The notes beneath the pieces were generated by a model. That model worked only from the letters and a program-made list of their open reading frames with translations, did no database searches and had not been told where the DNA came from. The position numbers and the translations under genes were made by a program. 64,000 nt of DNA from assembly GCA_016715885.1 (NCBI GenBank), contig JADJXL010000015.1, positions 186,001 through 250,000 of the forward strand, given 5' to 3'. This document shows, piece after piece, positions 1 to 9,686 of this stretch. This DNA is from Polyangiaceae bacterium (GTDB lineage Bacteria > Myxococcota_A > Polyangia > Polyangiales > Polyangiaceae). Numbering within the stretch: position 1 is the first letter of the stretch; each line of letters starts with the position of its first letter.

Positions 1-263
1 ACCGGGCCCCCCCGGAGACGCCGCATGTCCGCCCTGGGTCCCCCCCAAGGTCTCGATTCCAGTGGCACTTTAACACGAGTTCGCCCGTTCCAGGAGTATC
101 TTTTTGCTTGTGTTCTACAAATATTCCGCACTTTCAGCCGTCCGGGACGCTAAAGCGCTCCTTTTTGTCGCCCGTCGAGCTTGCTCACGTGAGTACTTGA
201 CAGAACGACCCGCGGCGTTCATCGTGCGCGCCCACGTCGATGGTGATGAGCCCGCGGCGTACT
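1..263. other. Non-coding leader before tRNA-Pro
   Basis: No open reading frame here looks coding. A TTGACA hexamer at 197-202 could be the -35 box of a promoter for tRNA-Pro, but the matching -10 position (about 220-225, CATCGT) is a poor fit. The first 60 bases are very C/G rich and nothing recognisable is seen in them; they may be the end of an upstream transcription unit outside the window. Confidence 0.5.
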
Positions 264-337
264 CGGGGCGTAGCGCAGCCTGGTAGCGCACTCGGTTCGG
301 GACCGAGGAGTCGGAGGTTCAAATCCTCTCGCCCCGA
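264..337 (+). tRNA. tRNA-Pro (CGG)
   Basis: A full cloverleaf can be folded: acceptor CGGGGCG pairs with CGCCCCG, the D arm contains TAGCGCAGCCTGGTAGCGCA, the anticodon stem CTCGG/CCGAG encloses TTCGGGA with anticodon CGG, and the T arm has GGTTCAAAT. The discriminator is A, and the following bases are CTA, so the 3' CCA is not encoded. It reads proline CCG codons. Confidence 0.95.
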
Positions 338-468
338 CTAGATTTTCCGAAGAATCAGAACTCTCGCCCGAGAGCTCCACATCGATCGACTCCGCGTGTG
401 AACGTCGTTTCTTGACGGTTCTCGTAGGCCGGACACAACTGCGAACGGTAGCCTTTCGCCTCTCCATC

Positions 469-1860
469 ATGGCCGACGACAAGCCCAAGGATAAACCGCC
501 TACCTCGCGCCTTGGCAGGATCGCGCGTCTCGCCGGACTCGGAACGCGCTCGATCCCGCTTGCTCTCGAAGGCGCCAAACGCGCCATCTCGCGTCCTCGC
601 ACGGAAGAAGACGAAGCTGCGCAAAAGGCGAAGATGGCGGCCGAGGTCAAAAAGACCGCGGAAGCCATGCTCAAGACGCTTGGCGAGATGAAGGGTTTGC
701 CGCTGAAGCTCGGGCAAATGGCCAGCTACATCGACGGGCTCGCGCCACCTGGGCACGAAGAGAAGTTTCAGGCAGTGCTGAAACAGCTCCAGGACAAGGC
801 CCCGCCGCTGTCCGCGGAATCAGCGGCGCACATGATCAAGGGCGAGCTTGGCGGCGCGCCCGAAGACGTGTTCGTCGAATGGGAACGCGAACCGTTTGCT
901 GCTGCAAGCATCGGACAGGTGCATCGAGCGGTCACGAAAGCCGGCGCGAAGGTCGCGGTGAAGGTCCAATACCCGGGGATCGACAAGGCGATCGAAAACG
1001 ATCTGAAGAGCATCTCGATGCTCGAGACGATGATCGCTCCTTTGTCGCGCAAAGTGAACGCCAAGCAGACGCTGGACGAGATCCGTAAGGTTTTTCTGGA
1101 CGAGCTCGACTACGGCCGCGAAGCCGAAATGGCGGATCTTTTTCGCCGTATCAACGCGGAAGATCCGGACGTGATGATCCCCGAAGTGCATCACTCGCTC
1201 ACGACCAGGCGCGTGCTGACGACGGACTTTTGCGAAGGCGCGAGTTACGCGGACTTCTGCAAGAACGGCAGCCAAGAGGCGCGCAACCGTGCGGGTGAAA
1301 CCATCTGGCGATTCACGTTCCGATCGATGCTTCGCTACGGAATGCTCTACGCGGATCCTCATCCGGGCAACTACCGCTTCATGCCCGACGGGCGCGTGCA
1401 CTTCCTGGATTTCGGTTGCGTGAAGAGGCTACCGCCCGAGCTCGTGGGAGACATGAAGCGCTACATGCGCGCGGCGCTCGACGGAGACTGGCACGAGTTC
1501 GACCGAGCGTGCGTCGAAGTGCTCGGCTACGACCCCAACGACGAGAGCTGGGATCTTTACCGCAGCTACACGATGGAGCTGATGATGCCGCTCTATACGA
1601 AGGAGATCTGGGTGTGCTCGCGAGAAAGAGCGCGAGAGACCGTCCAGTTCCTCGCGCGGGGCATCAAGACGTTGTCGTTCAAGGACGGCGAAGCGATCCC
1701 GAACATCCCGCACGTGCCGAAGATGCCGCAGGACTTCACGTTCGTGAATCGGCTGCAATGGGGCTTGGCTTCCGTCATGGCGGGGCTCGGTACGGAAGCG
1801 AGTTTCAGGCGCATCACCGAAGGGTGGATTCGCGACGGCGTCTACCCTATTCCGGACTGA
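469..1860 (+). CDS. ABC1/AarF/UbiB-family atypical kinase
   Basis: A 463-residue member of the ABC1 (ADCK/UbiB) protein-kinase-like family, whose bacterial members support ubiquinone or lipid metabolism. Visible signatures are the family KxGQ motif (KLGQMASYIDG) in the N-terminal extension, the alanine-rich nucleotide loop AAASIGQVH, the ATP-binding lysine in VAVKVQYPGI, the catalytic-loop motif YADPHPGNY and the metal-binding FLDFG. No C-terminal membrane helix is obvious, unlike E. coli UbiB. The reading frame is open from 412, but the ATG at 469 gives the start MADDKPKDKP and is preferred. It lies directly upstream of selD, with 27 bases between, so the two may be co-transcribed. The substrate is not predictable from sequence. 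Confidence 0.88.
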   Translation: MADDKPKDKPPTSRLGRIARLAGLGTRSIPLALEGAKRAISRPRTEEDEAAQKAKMAAEVKKTAEAMLKTLGEMKGLPLKLGQMASYIDGLAPPGHEEKFQAVLKQLQDKAPPLSAESAAHMIKGELGGAPEDVFVEWEREPFAAASIGQVHRAVTKAGAKVAVKVQYPGIDKAIENDLKSISMLETMIAPLSRKVNAKQTLDEIRKVFLDELDYGREAEMADLFRRINAEDPDVMIPEVHHSLTTRRVLTTDFCEGASYADFCKNGSQEARNRAGETIWRFTFRSMLRYGMLYADPHPGNYRFMPDGRVHFLDFGCVKRLPPELVGDMKRYMRAALDGDWHEFDRACVEVLGYDPNDESWDLYRSYTMELMMPLYTKEIWVCSRERARETVQFLARGIKTLSFKDGEAIPNIPHVPKMPQDFTFVNRLQWGLASVMAGLGTEASFRRITEGWIRDGVYPIPD

Positions 1861-1887
1861 CAAACCCGCCACAAGGAACGTTTGGTC

Positions 1888-2937
1888 ATGACCGTCAGGC
1901 TCACGCAAGTCGCCAAGCGCGCTGGATGCGCGGCGAAACAACCTCCGGGCTATTTGTTCCCACTCTTGCGGAACTTGCCTCCGCTTGCAGATCCGAACGT
2001 GATCATCGGGGCGAACACGGCTGACGATGCTGCTGTCTACCGTTTGTCCGACGATACGGCGCTCGTCTTGACCACCGACTTTTTCACGCCCGTCGTCGAC
2101 GATCCGTACGAATTCGGTGCCGTCGCCGCAGCCAACGCCTTGAGCGACGTCTACGCGATGGGCGGCAAACCCATCACGGCGTTGAACCTGGTTGGCTTCC
2201 CCGACGATTCGCTCGATGCGGAGATCCTTGCCGAGATCCTCCGTGGTGGTGCCGAGAAAGCGCGTGAAGCAGGCATCGATCTCGTTGGTGGTCATACGAT
2301 CAAGACGGACGAACCCATCTATGGCCTTGCCGTGACGGGCATCGTCCATCCGCAGCGTGTGGTGTCGAATGCAGGCGGCAAACCGGGGGATCTCTTGGTG
2401 CTGACGAAGCCTCTTGGGATCGGAATTCTCACGACCGCTGCCAAGCAAAACAAGGACACGAGGGGCGCGATCCGCACGGCGGTCGAGCTCATGTCGACGC
2501 TGAATCGCGCCGCGTGCGATGCGATGCTTGCGGTGGGCGTGCATGCAGCCACCGACGTGACGGGATTTGGGCTGCTTGGACATTTGCGCAACGTGGTGAG
2601 TGCAAGTGGCTGCGGAGCCACGGTGTGGATGGACCAAGTGCCCGTCGTGGAAGCTGCGTGGGCGTACGTGCGTGAAGGGATTGCTCCAGGCGGCACGCAT
2701 GCGAACCATCGCTTCTTGAATGATCACGTCACGTACGAAGATGGCTTCGACAAACCATCGCAACTCGTCCTGTGCGATGCGCAGACGTCGGGTGGGTTGC
2801 TCATCGCGGTCGCGCCCGATCGTGCGGATGCGCTCGTGGACAAGCTTCGCGAGCTTGGCACGCCGGCGCATGCGGTGATTGGAAAGCTCGACGAAGGGCC
2901 CGTGGGGCGGATGCGCGTGATGAGTCGTCGCGCGTGA
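1888..2937 (+). CDS. selD: Selenide, water dikinase (selenophosphate synthetase)
   Basis: Makes selenophosphate from selenide and ATP, the selenium donor for selenocysteine and for 2-selenouridine in tRNA. The N-terminal active-site segment reads RAGCAAK: the catalytic Cys (residue 14) and the Lys three residues on (17) are kept, while the second, non-essential Cys of the E. coli GCGCK motif is Ala. The metal/ATP-binding DDAAVY, TDFFTPVVDDPYEFG, GGHTIKT and TDVTGFGLLGHL blocks are all present. The length of 349 residues is normal. The ATG at 1888 is chosen over an upstream TTG because AAGGAA (1873-1878) sits 9 bases before it. Its stop abuts the stop of the convergent lipoprotein gene. Confidence 0.95.
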   Translation: MTVRLTQVAKRAGCAAKQPPGYLFPLLRNLPPLADPNVIIGANTADDAAVYRLSDDTALVLTTDFFTPVVDDPYEFGAVAAANALSDVYAMGGKPITALNLVGFPDDSLDAEILAEILRGGAEKAREAGIDLVGGHTIKTDEPIYGLAVTGIVHPQRVVSNAGGKPGDLLVLTKPLGIGILTTAAKQNKDTRGAIRTAVELMSTLNRAACDAMLAVGVHAATDVTGFGLLGHLRNVVSASGCGATVWMDQVPVVEAAWAYVREGIAPGGTHANHRFLNDHVTYEDGFDKPSQLVLCDAQTSGGLLIAVAPDRADALVDKLRELGTPAHAVIGKLDEGPVGRMRVMSRRA

Positions 2938-4512
2938 TCAGTGCGTGAGCGACAAGAGGAATGCGTCTTCGAGGCCGGCGGATGCGATGGGTAGGACGTC
3001 GACGCCAAGCTCCATCGTGCCGTTGTTCATGCCCGCGAGAATGACGCGGTCTTCGTGCTCGCTATCGCTCTTGTCCTTCCAGAGCACGGCGCCACCGGCG
3101 ACTTGATAATACTTGTCGCCAAATGCACGACCCCATAATGGATTGCCGTCGGCGCCGAACTTCGCCGCGAACACATCGGTGGACACGTTGATGTCGGGGT
3201 TGACGAGTGCGTTGTTTCCGAAGAGCTCGAGCACGCCGGCAAACGAGCCGACGACGACGGCTTGGCCCTTTTCATCGAACGCGCAGAAGGTGCCAACCTG
3301 CTTGCCAACGTTGCCGTAGCCATGGGCCCAAGCGAGTGCGCCGTCCGCCTCGAGCTTGGCGACGAGCAAGTCGTCGGTGTTCTCGAAGGACTTCAACGTT
3401 TCGTTGGCGAACGTCACTTCGCCGGCAAACGATCCCGTCAGGAGCGCTTCGCCCATCGGGCCAAAAGCCACACGCGATACGCGTTGTTCACGTCCCTTCG
3501 CGCCGAACGGTTGTCGCCAATCGCATTTGCCTTGCGGGTCGAGCTTGACGATGAAGCCATCGCGCGCGCCGGCGGCAGTGAACTGAAATGGCGGGACGTC
3601 GACCGTGCCACCGGTCATGCCGCCGACGAGGATCGAGCCATCGACGCGGGAAACGGCGACGGTTGCGGTGGGATCCTGCCAAGCGCTCGATCCGGCGAGA
3701 CCAACTCGCTGCGCCCAGACAGCTGTGCCATCCGGTTCGAACTTGGCGATGAAAATATCGGCGTCCGTGTTCTTGGGCGCGACGACGCCGGGTCCGAATG
3801 TGGTGGCATTGCCGCTCGCCAGGCCCACGACGACGATGTTGCCCTTGTCATCGGAGCCGATGCCCGTGACGAACTGCGCGGTGTGATCGCCAAACGTACG
3901 TACCCAAAGGGGTTCGCCGTTTGGATCGAACTTTGCGATGTAGGCGTCGTAGGACCCGACCGTCGCCGCAGGCGCGAGGGCGCCGATGGTGAGCGTACCG
4001 TTGAAACCGCCGGCGACGATGATGTTGCCTTGCGTGTCGACGTCGACGACGCTGCGAACAATCTCGGATGGGCTGTTGATTGGAGCGGCCCACGACGCCT
4101 CACCACTTTCAGCCGCATGCCGCACGACGAGAATGTTGCGCGATCCGCCGCTCTTGAACGGAATGCCTCCCGCGACGCCCGGAATGAGCAGCTCGCCGAA
4201 GAAGCCCATCGTCGTGACGACCGTGTTGTTGGTCGAGGAATCGAGCGCGATGTCGAAGGCATGTTGATCGCTTCCGACGACGCCGAAGCCCTTGCCCCAC
4301 TTGGGTAATCCTTCGGCGGGCACTGGCTCGACGTCAGGACCGGCGTCCGAATCCGCATCGGAGCCCGCGTCGGAGCCTGAGTCGGGAAGAGGATCCGGAT
4401 CCGTCTTTTCGGCAGATGGAACTGCATCCGGCGCAGCGCACGACGCAGCGAATAGCAGCGCGAGCGCGGCGATCACGATGCGCGGTTGTTCTGAACGCGT
4501 TTTCCCGATCAT
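2938..4512 (-). CDS. SBBP-type repeat (beta-propeller) lipoprotein
   Basis: A 524-residue secreted lipoprotein. The signal sequence RIVIAALALLFAASC ends in a lipobox Cys and is followed by an acidic Asp/Ser/Pro-rich linker (about residues 35-65). The rest is made of repeats of about 55-60 residues of the kind NIVVVGLASG..DADIFIAKFEPDGTAVWAQR, which match the SBBP / delta-60 beta-propeller repeat, common in myxobacterial surface proteins. A GGAGGT ribosome site lies about 9 bases before the ATG at 4512. The start overlaps the stop of the upstream gene (TGATG), so it is translationally coupled to the PEGA-like protein and belongs to the kinase operon. The ligand is unknown. Confidence 0.85.
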   Translation of the reverse strand: MIGKTRSEQPRIVIAALALLFAASCAAPDAVPSAEKTDPDPLPDSGSDAGSDADSDAGPDVEPVPAEGLPKWGKGFGVVGSDQHAFDIALDSSTNNTVVTTMGFFGELLIPGVAGGIPFKSGGSRNILVVRHAAESGEASWAAPINSPSEIVRSVVDVDTQGNIIVAGGFNGTLTIGALAPAATVGSYDAYIAKFDPNGEPLWVRTFGDHTAQFVTGIGSDDKGNIVVVGLASGNATTFGPGVVAPKNTDADIFIAKFEPDGTAVWAQRVGLAGSSAWQDPTATVAVSRVDGSILVGGMTGGTVDVPPFQFTAAGARDGFIVKLDPQGKCDWRQPFGAKGREQRVSRVAFGPMGEALLTGSFAGEVTFANETLKSFENTDDLLVAKLEADGALAWAHGYGNVGKQVGTFCAFDEKGQAVVVGSFAGVLELFGNNALVNPDINVSTDVFAAKFGADGNPLWGRAFGDKYYQVAGGAVLWKDKSDSEHEDRVILAGMNNGTMELGVDVLPIASAGLEDAFLLSLTH

Positions 4513-5585
4513 CAGAATCGACCTCCTACTCCCGCCCCCAAGCTCGTAGGTCCGATCCAAGGCGTCACAATCGCCGAGTGCGTGGGTTTCTTTTTGGCCG
4601 GTTGTCCCATGACAAACCCTGCGATGGCTACCCCAAGTCCGATGACACCGACCGTGCCGAGGCCAATGAACAGGCCGCTGTCGAGGTTCTTGCGGCGGTT
4701 GTCTTCCATCGGATCGTAAACGGATTTGGGAGGACACTGCTTTTCGACGTCACCCCGGCAAATGCCATCCTGGCGTCCTTCGACGAACGCTTGATCGACC
4801 CGGAACGCAGCAGCCCCCGTCAGTAGCAAGACGCCTGCTCCACCGCTGATCCAAGCCCATGTAGGTACGCTCTTCGTCGGCGGTGGTGTCACTTCGATCG
4901 GCACGCGCTTTTGGAGCGCAAGCGTGATCACCTCGAGCTTGCCTTCGACAACCGTCACACTTTTTCGAAACGGTTCGAATCCAGGAGCTTCGGCGACCAC
5001 CGATTGTTGCCCGGGATCGACGGGAATCACGGTTCCGAGCAGCGCGACCGGAATGTCTTTGCCGTTTTGCGTGACGCGCAGCCCCGCAGGCGCGCTGCCG
5101 CTGATCAGGATCTTCAGGCGCGGCAGTCGCGGCTCGATGTCGGCAAGGCCCTGCTTCGCGACATCGTCGAGCGCCTTCTTGCGCTCTTCACCTTGCGTCT
5201 CGCGGTTGATGATGAGCGCGCGCTGATACGCCGACCACGCGAGGGTCAACTTGCCATCGTGTTCGTAACACCGCGCGAGGTTGAGCAGCGTGCTCGCAGC
5301 CGCGTACAGCGCCATGCTCGCCTCGAACTTCGCGCACCCTTCTTTCCACTCGCCTTGTTCGACGAGCTCGCGGCCCGCTTGAAAAAGTGCAGCAGCCGTC
5401 GGGTCGGGCACGGACGTGCTGCCCCCCTGGGCTCGCGCCGAGTTTGTCAAGACCAACGTTGCCACGAGCGCGCAAAGGACGGGCCATCGTGATGCAACAC
5501 CTCCGGCAGCTCGACCAGCAAGCGCACCTCGGTTGCACACGCTCACGCTCGGGTAGCGTCGCTCAAAGCTCCTTGAGTGGGTCAT
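4512..5585 (-). CDS. Secreted TPR/PEGA-like membrane protein
   Basis: A 357-residue protein of a type common beside myxobacterial Ser/Thr kinases. After a hydrophobic export segment (WPVLCALVATLVLTNSARA) comes a helical TPR-like part (AAALFQAGRELVEQGEWKEGC... NLARCYEHDGKLTLAW), then a beta-rich section resembling PEGA domains (GLRVTQNGKDIPVALLGTVIPVDPG), then two predicted membrane helices near WISGGAGVLLLTGAAAF and SGLFIGLGTVGVIGLGVAIAGF. The frame is open much further upstream; the ATG at 5585 overlaps the end of the kinase gene by 23 bases, and a later GTG is also possible. Function is unknown; the context suggests a cell-envelope component linked to the upstream kinase. Confidence 0.75.
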   Translation of the reverse strand: MTHSRSFERRYPSVSVCNRGALAGRAAGGVASRWPVLCALVATLVLTNSARAQGGSTSVPDPTAAALFQAGRELVEQGEWKEGCAKFEASMALYAAASTLLNLARCYEHDGKLTLAWSAYQRALIINRETQGEERKKALDDVAKQGLADIEPRLPRLKILISGSAPAGLRVTQNGKDIPVALLGTVIPVDPGQQSVVAEAPGFEPFRKSVTVVEGKLEVITLALQKRVPIEVTPPPTKSVPTWAWISGGAGVLLLTGAAAFRVDQAFVEGRQDGICRGDVEKQCPPKSVYDPMEDNRRKNLDSGLFIGLGTVGVIGLGVAIAGFVMGQPAKKKPTHSAIVTPWIGPTSLGAGVGGRF

Positions 5586-7161
5586 AGCCGGGTTGCTTCG
5601 TGGTCGTCTTCGTCGGTGCCGGCCCTGGGGTCTTCCTCTTGGCCGATTGCACTGTTTTGCCGATCGAAGGCGTCGGCGGCAAGATCGTTGCGGCACTTGG
5701 CGCCGAGCTTGCCGAAATCGCCACGACTTGCGGCGCACTTTCCGTCGCATCGGCTACGGATGCGTCGGGTGCACCTGCATCGACGACTGCAACGGGAACG
5801 GGCGGCGGCACGCTCGCCGCTGCCGAAGGGGCCGCATCACCACTTGCGAGATGCGTGTTTGCGTCTTTGTCCGATCCAAACATACCCGTCGCGACGAAGA
5901 CACCCACGAAGCCAAGCACGAGGGCGAGTGCCAAAAGCGCCAGGATTCCTCGACGATTCGGTTTCGCACGATCTGCGAGCACATCGACCTGTGCTTCGAG
6001 CGGCGGGGGATGGGTCGATAGCACCGGCGGCTGTGGCGGAATGGAAGCCACCGGCGCAGGCGTGGGCGTCGCAGTTGGCGCGACAAACCCTCCGTACGCC
6101 GGCACGCCCACGGCCACGGCAGGCGGCACCGAAGGCGTCGGTGCTGGCAGTTGCGCTGCAGGCGGCATGGACACGAGACGATGAACGCCCGACTGCGAGA
6201 GCATGACCGACTCGAGATCCAAATCGGGATGCGATGCCGATGGGGGTCGATGTTGGAGCGGTACGTTGAGCACTTGCGAAAGCGCGAGCACGAGCTCCGA
6301 CGCGCGGTTGAAACGATCGGCCGGGTTTTTCGCGGTCGCTCGGAGAAACCATTCATCGAACGCGGGCGGAAGCGTCATTCCGTACCGCTGCGCGCGCACC
6401 GTCGGCGGCTCTTTCACGCCGTCGACCATGCGCAAAAGCAGCCGGTAGAGCGTGTCTCCGTTGCGGCTCTCCTCGAGCCAATAAGGTTCACCTACGAGCA
6501 GCGCGTAGGCGATGTGCGCGATGGCGTAGAGGTCCGCGCGATGATCGATCGTCGCATCTCCGAGGATCTGCTCGGGCGACATGTACGGCGGTGTTCCAAG
6601 GTTGATCGTTTGCTGCTTCTTCTGCGTTCCTTCACTCGCCGCGACCACTTTGGCGATGCCGAAGTCCAGAATCTTGACGCGTATCGAGCCGTCGTCGCGA
6701 CGCGTGATGAAAAGGTTTTCCGGCTTCAGATCGCGGTGAACGATCCCTGCAGCGTGGGTCTTGTCGAGCGCCCTGGCAGCCTGCGCCAAGATGAGCACGA
6801 CTTCCGGAGGGTTCAGCCGCGTGCGCTCGGTGAGCACGTCCGCGAGGTCCTGGCCTCGCAAAAGTTCCATCACGAGAAACGGCGCACCCGTTTCAGCATC
6901 GACGTCCGCGTCGAACGTCTCGACGATGTGCTCGCTTTCGATGTGCGCGGTCACCGTCGCTTCGAGCTTGAAGCGCTCGCGCATGTCCTCGTCCGTGACG
7001 AGGCTCGGCAGCATCAACTTCAGCGCCCGGTGCCGATGGGTCTTTACGTCGATGACCTCATAAATGGCACCCATCGCGCCCGTGCTGAGGCAACGCACGA
7101 CCTCGTAATGGCCGTGGAATAGCTTGCCCGGGGGCAGTTGCCCCCCAATCGGTGCCGACAA
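5563..7161 (-). CDS. Membrane-anchored Ser/Thr protein kinase
   Basis: A 532-residue Hanks-type kinase. The catalytic domain (about residues 18-285) shows the glycine loop LSTGAMGAIYEV, the ATP lysine in HRALKLM, the catalytic loop HRDLKPENL, DFGIAK and the APE-equivalent MSPEQILG, so it should be active. A Pro/Ala-rich juxtamembrane region leads to one transmembrane helix near residues 405-425 (LLALALVLGFVGVFVATGMF), then a low-complexity Ala/Pro tail with no recognised sensor domain. The gene heads a reverse-strand operon with overlapping downstream genes. The upstream 185 bases separate it from divergent guaB. Substrates cannot be predicted. Confidence 0.92.
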   Translation of the reverse strand: MSAPIGGQLPPGKLFHGHYEVVRCLSTGAMGAIYEVIDVKTHRHRALKLMLPSLVTDEDMRERFKLEATVTAHIESEHIVETFDADVDAETGAPFLVMELLRGQDLADVLTERTRLNPPEVVLILAQAARALDKTHAAGIVHRDLKPENLFITRRDDGSIRVKILDFGIAKVVAASEGTQKKQQTINLGTPPYMSPEQILGDATIDHRADLYAIAHIAYALLVGEPYWLEESRNGDTLYRLLLRMVDGVKEPPTVRAQRYGMTLPPAFDEWFLRATAKNPADRFNRASELVLALSQVLNVPLQHRPPSASHPDLDLESVMLSQSGVHRLVSMPPAAQLPAPTPSVPPAVAVGVPAYGGFVAPTATPTPAPVASIPPQPPVLSTHPPPLEAQVDVLADRAKPNRRGILALLALALVLGFVGVFVATGMFGSDKDANTHLASGDAAPSAAASVPPPVPVAVVDAGAPDASVADATESAPQVVAISASSAPSAATILPPTPSIGKTVQSAKRKTPGPAPTKTTTKQPGYDPLKEL

Positions 7162-7346
7162 TGGATCTCTTTTCTATGCTTCCGGACGCCTGCTTTCAAT
7201 AGCTCGTCGCGATCTCTGACGAGATTCGTCATGCCGCAAGCTCGAACGCCCGCTTCCTGTTCCCTCGATCGCACGAACTCGACTGCGTAGCCGCCGTAGC
7301 GTTTGACTCGCGGGCGCGCTAGACACGCGCGCCACCGAGGTTTCTG

Positions 7347-8798
7347 ATGCTCGAAGACAAACTCCGCGAATGCCTGACCTTCGACGATGTGCTGCTCGTT
7401 CCAGCCTACAGCGAGGTGCTGCCGAATCAGGTCGACGTCAAAGGAAGGCTCAGCCGCCGCATCGCGCTCAACATCCCGCTCGTCAGTGCGGCGATGGATT
7501 CGGTGACCGAAGGGCGCACGGCCATCGCGATGGCTCGCGCAGGAGGCCTCGGGATCATCCACAAGAATCTGCCGATCGCCGAGCAAGCTCGCGAAGTGGA
7601 GCGAGTGAAGCGTGCCGAAAGCGGCATGATCATGTCGCCCGTGACCGTGAAGCCCGATCAATCGCTTCGCGAAGCGCTCGCGGTCATGAACGAGCACGAC
7701 ATCAGCGGCGTGCCGGTGGTCGAGGGGGACAAACCCGTCGGCATCCTGACGGCTCGAGACATCCGCTTCGAGAAGAACCTCGATCAACCCGTTCGAGCGC
7801 TCATGACGAGCGAGCTCGTCACCGTCACGCCGGGCGTGTCGAACGATCGAGCCAAGGAGCTCCTTCACAAACATCGCATCGAAAAACTTCTCGTCGTCGA
7901 TGGTGGCCGGCTCGTCGGTCTCATCACCATCAAGGACCTTCTGCAGGCTGATCGCAATCCGGACGCGCTCAAGGACGAGAGCGGAAGGCTGCGCGTCGGT
8001 GCGGCGCTTGGTCCGAGTGCCGATGCGGATGCGCGCGCCGAAGCGCTCATTGCAGCAGGCGTCGACGTACTCGTCGTCGACACGGCGCATGGTCATTCGC
8101 GTGGTGTTCTCGACGTCGTTTCACGCTTGAAGCGAAGGTTTTCGCAGATCGACATCATCGGTGGAAACGTTGCAACGGCAGATGCCGTCGAAGCGCTCGT
8201 CGATGCTGGTGCCGATGGTGTGAAGGTCGGCATTGGTCCCGGCAGCATTTGCACGACGCGTGTCGTGGCTGGTGTCGGAGTCCCTCAGGTCACGGCCATC
8301 GCGGATTGCGCTCGCGTGGGTGATCGTCATGGCGTTCCGATCATTGCCGACGGTGGCATCAAGTTTTCGGGGGACGTCACCAAGGCGCTCGCTGCGGGAG
8401 CATGGTGCGTCATGGTGGGGTCGCTTTTCGCGGGTACGGACGAAGCACCGGGCGATCTCGTGCTGTACCAAGGTCGCTCGTACAAGGTGTACCGCGGCAT
8501 GGGTTCGCTTGGCGCGATGAAGCGCGGCTCGAAGGATCGTTACGGTCAAGGAGGCGCTGCGGACGAGAAGCTCGTGCCCGAGGGGATCGAGGGTCGCGTG
8601 CCTCATCGCGGCTCGCTGGGTTCGATCCTGCATCAGCTCGTGGGAGGATTGCGATCGGGGATGGGGTACACGGGATGCGCGACGGTGGCCGAGTTGCGAC
8701 AGAAAGCGCAGTTCGTCCGCATCACGTCACAAGGTTTGCGCGAGAGTCACGTGCACGACGTGATCATCACCGAAGAAGCGCCGAACTACCGCACGTAG
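7347..8798 (+). CDS. guaB: Inosine-5'-monophosphate dehydrogenase
   Basis: Oxidises IMP to XMP with NAD, the committed step of GMP synthesis, in the cytoplasm. The 483-residue protein has the usual layout: N-terminal barrel start with LTFDDVLLVPAYSEVLP, a CBS pair at about residues 95-205 (MSPVTVKPDQSLREAL and MTSELVTVTPG), the GGNVAT strand, the active-site loop GPGSICTTR with the catalytic Cys, and the mobile flap with YRGMGSLGAM. The length is typical of bacterial GuaB. guaA is not next to it in this window; the next gene is convergent. Confidence 0.98.
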   Translation: MLEDKLRECLTFDDVLLVPAYSEVLPNQVDVKGRLSRRIALNIPLVSAAMDSVTEGRTAIAMARAGGLGIIHKNLPIAEQAREVERVKRAESGMIMSPVTVKPDQSLREALAVMNEHDISGVPVVEGDKPVGILTARDIRFEKNLDQPVRALMTSELVTVTPGVSNDRAKELLHKHRIEKLLVVDGGRLVGLITIKDLLQADRNPDALKDESGRLRVGAALGPSADADARAEALIAAGVDVLVVDTAHGHSRGVLDVVSRLKRRFSQIDIIGGNVATADAVEALVDAGADGVKVGIGPGSICTTRVVAGVGVPQVTAIADCARVGDRHGVPIIADGGIKFSGDVTKALAAGAWCVMVGSLFAGTDEAPGDLVLYQGRSYKVYRGMGSLGAMKRGSKDRYGQGGAADEKLVPEGIEGRVPHRGSLGSILHQLVGGLRSGMGYTGCATVAELRQKAQFVRITSQGLRESHVHDVIITEEAPNYRT

Positions 8799-8843
8799 TT
8801 GGTCTTCAAACAGTCGCACCTCAAATAATTTCACCACAAACGG

Positions 8844-9602
8844 TTACGGCCGAGCGGGTTTCGTCGGAGTTGCTTTGCGACTCTCGGACATGTCGAAGCG
8901 GTAGGTGAGTCCCACGCGGAAGAGGAATGTCGCGGTCGAGCCTGCACCTGGGGCGCAGAACTGGATGATGTCGCTCGACAATCGGTACGCGTCGAACGAT
9001 GCATCCGTGATGAACGAGACGTTCGATCCGAGAGGAAATTCCGCTCCGCCGCCTGCACGCAGGGCGAGGTTCACGCTGTCGCTCGCGGTGCATCCGAACG
9101 TGGCCGAACCGCTGGCTCCTCTATTGAGAAGCACGACGCCGCTCATTTTTGCATCTTGCCACGTAGCGCCGATGCCGACGCCGAAGTACGGGGTTACCCA
9201 AGTTGGTCCGGAAAAACGCACCTTCAGCGAGGCCATGACGGTGTCGAGCGAGCGATCGATGTGAACGAATCCGAAGGGTCCGACGCCGCTGTCTTCACGG
9301 CCGAGTCCGGTGTACTCGTAGGACAAACCGATCGAAATAGGCTCGATTTGATAGGCGAAACCGATGCCGAAGTTTCCACCCATGCGCCGCGTGATGTTGA
9401 AGAGGGGCGCGTCGTCGATGCGCACGGCGCCGCCCACGACGAAGAACGGATCGAAGCTCGTTTTGCGCGGTGAACGAGCGCTCGAGGGTTCCTTCGACGG
9501 AGCGGGGCTTTGCGCTGCGGATGTTCCTTCGAGCGAACCTACGAGGAGCGCAGCGGCAACGAAGACCCTGGTCCAACGAAAAATTCTCGCGACTTTCTGC
9601 AT
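8844..9602 (-). CDS. Outer-membrane beta-barrel-like protein
   Basis: A 252-residue exported protein. A signal peptide (WTRVFVAAALLVGSLEGTSAA) is followed by a short Ser/Pro linker and alternating amphipathic beta strands ending in an aromatic C-terminal strand (FLFRVGLTYRF), which is characteristic of small outer-membrane barrels. The strand content (GNFGIGFAYQIEPISIGLSYEYTG, WVTPYFGVGIGATW) resembles the OmpW/OmpA-barrel kind without a diagnostic motif. The ATG at 9602 is preferred over the TTG two codons upstream. The gene is convergent with guaB. Function is unknown. Confidence 0.7.
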   Translation of the reverse strand: MQKVARIFRWTRVFVAAALLVGSLEGTSAAQSPAPSKEPSSARSPRKTSFDPFFVVGGAVRIDDAPLFNITRRMGGNFGIGFAYQIEPISIGLSYEYTGLGREDSGVGPFGFVHIDRSLDTVMASLKVRFSGPTWVTPYFGVGIGATWQDAKMSGVVLLNRGASGSATFGCTASDSVNLALRAGGGAEFPLGSNVSFITDASFDAYRLSSDIIQFCAPGAGSTATFLFRVGLTYRFDMSESRKATPTKPARP

Positions 9603-9686
9603 GGCCAAGCCTTACGCCGCAGCTTTCTTCACTGGCAAGAGCTGGAGCGCTTGACCGGCACGGAACCTTTTGCCATCTTCGCGCGC

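Noticed and set aside
1429..2871. 480-residue reverse-strand frame opposite selD
   Set aside because: Arg/His-rich shadow of the selD and kinase genes, typical of high-GC DNA.
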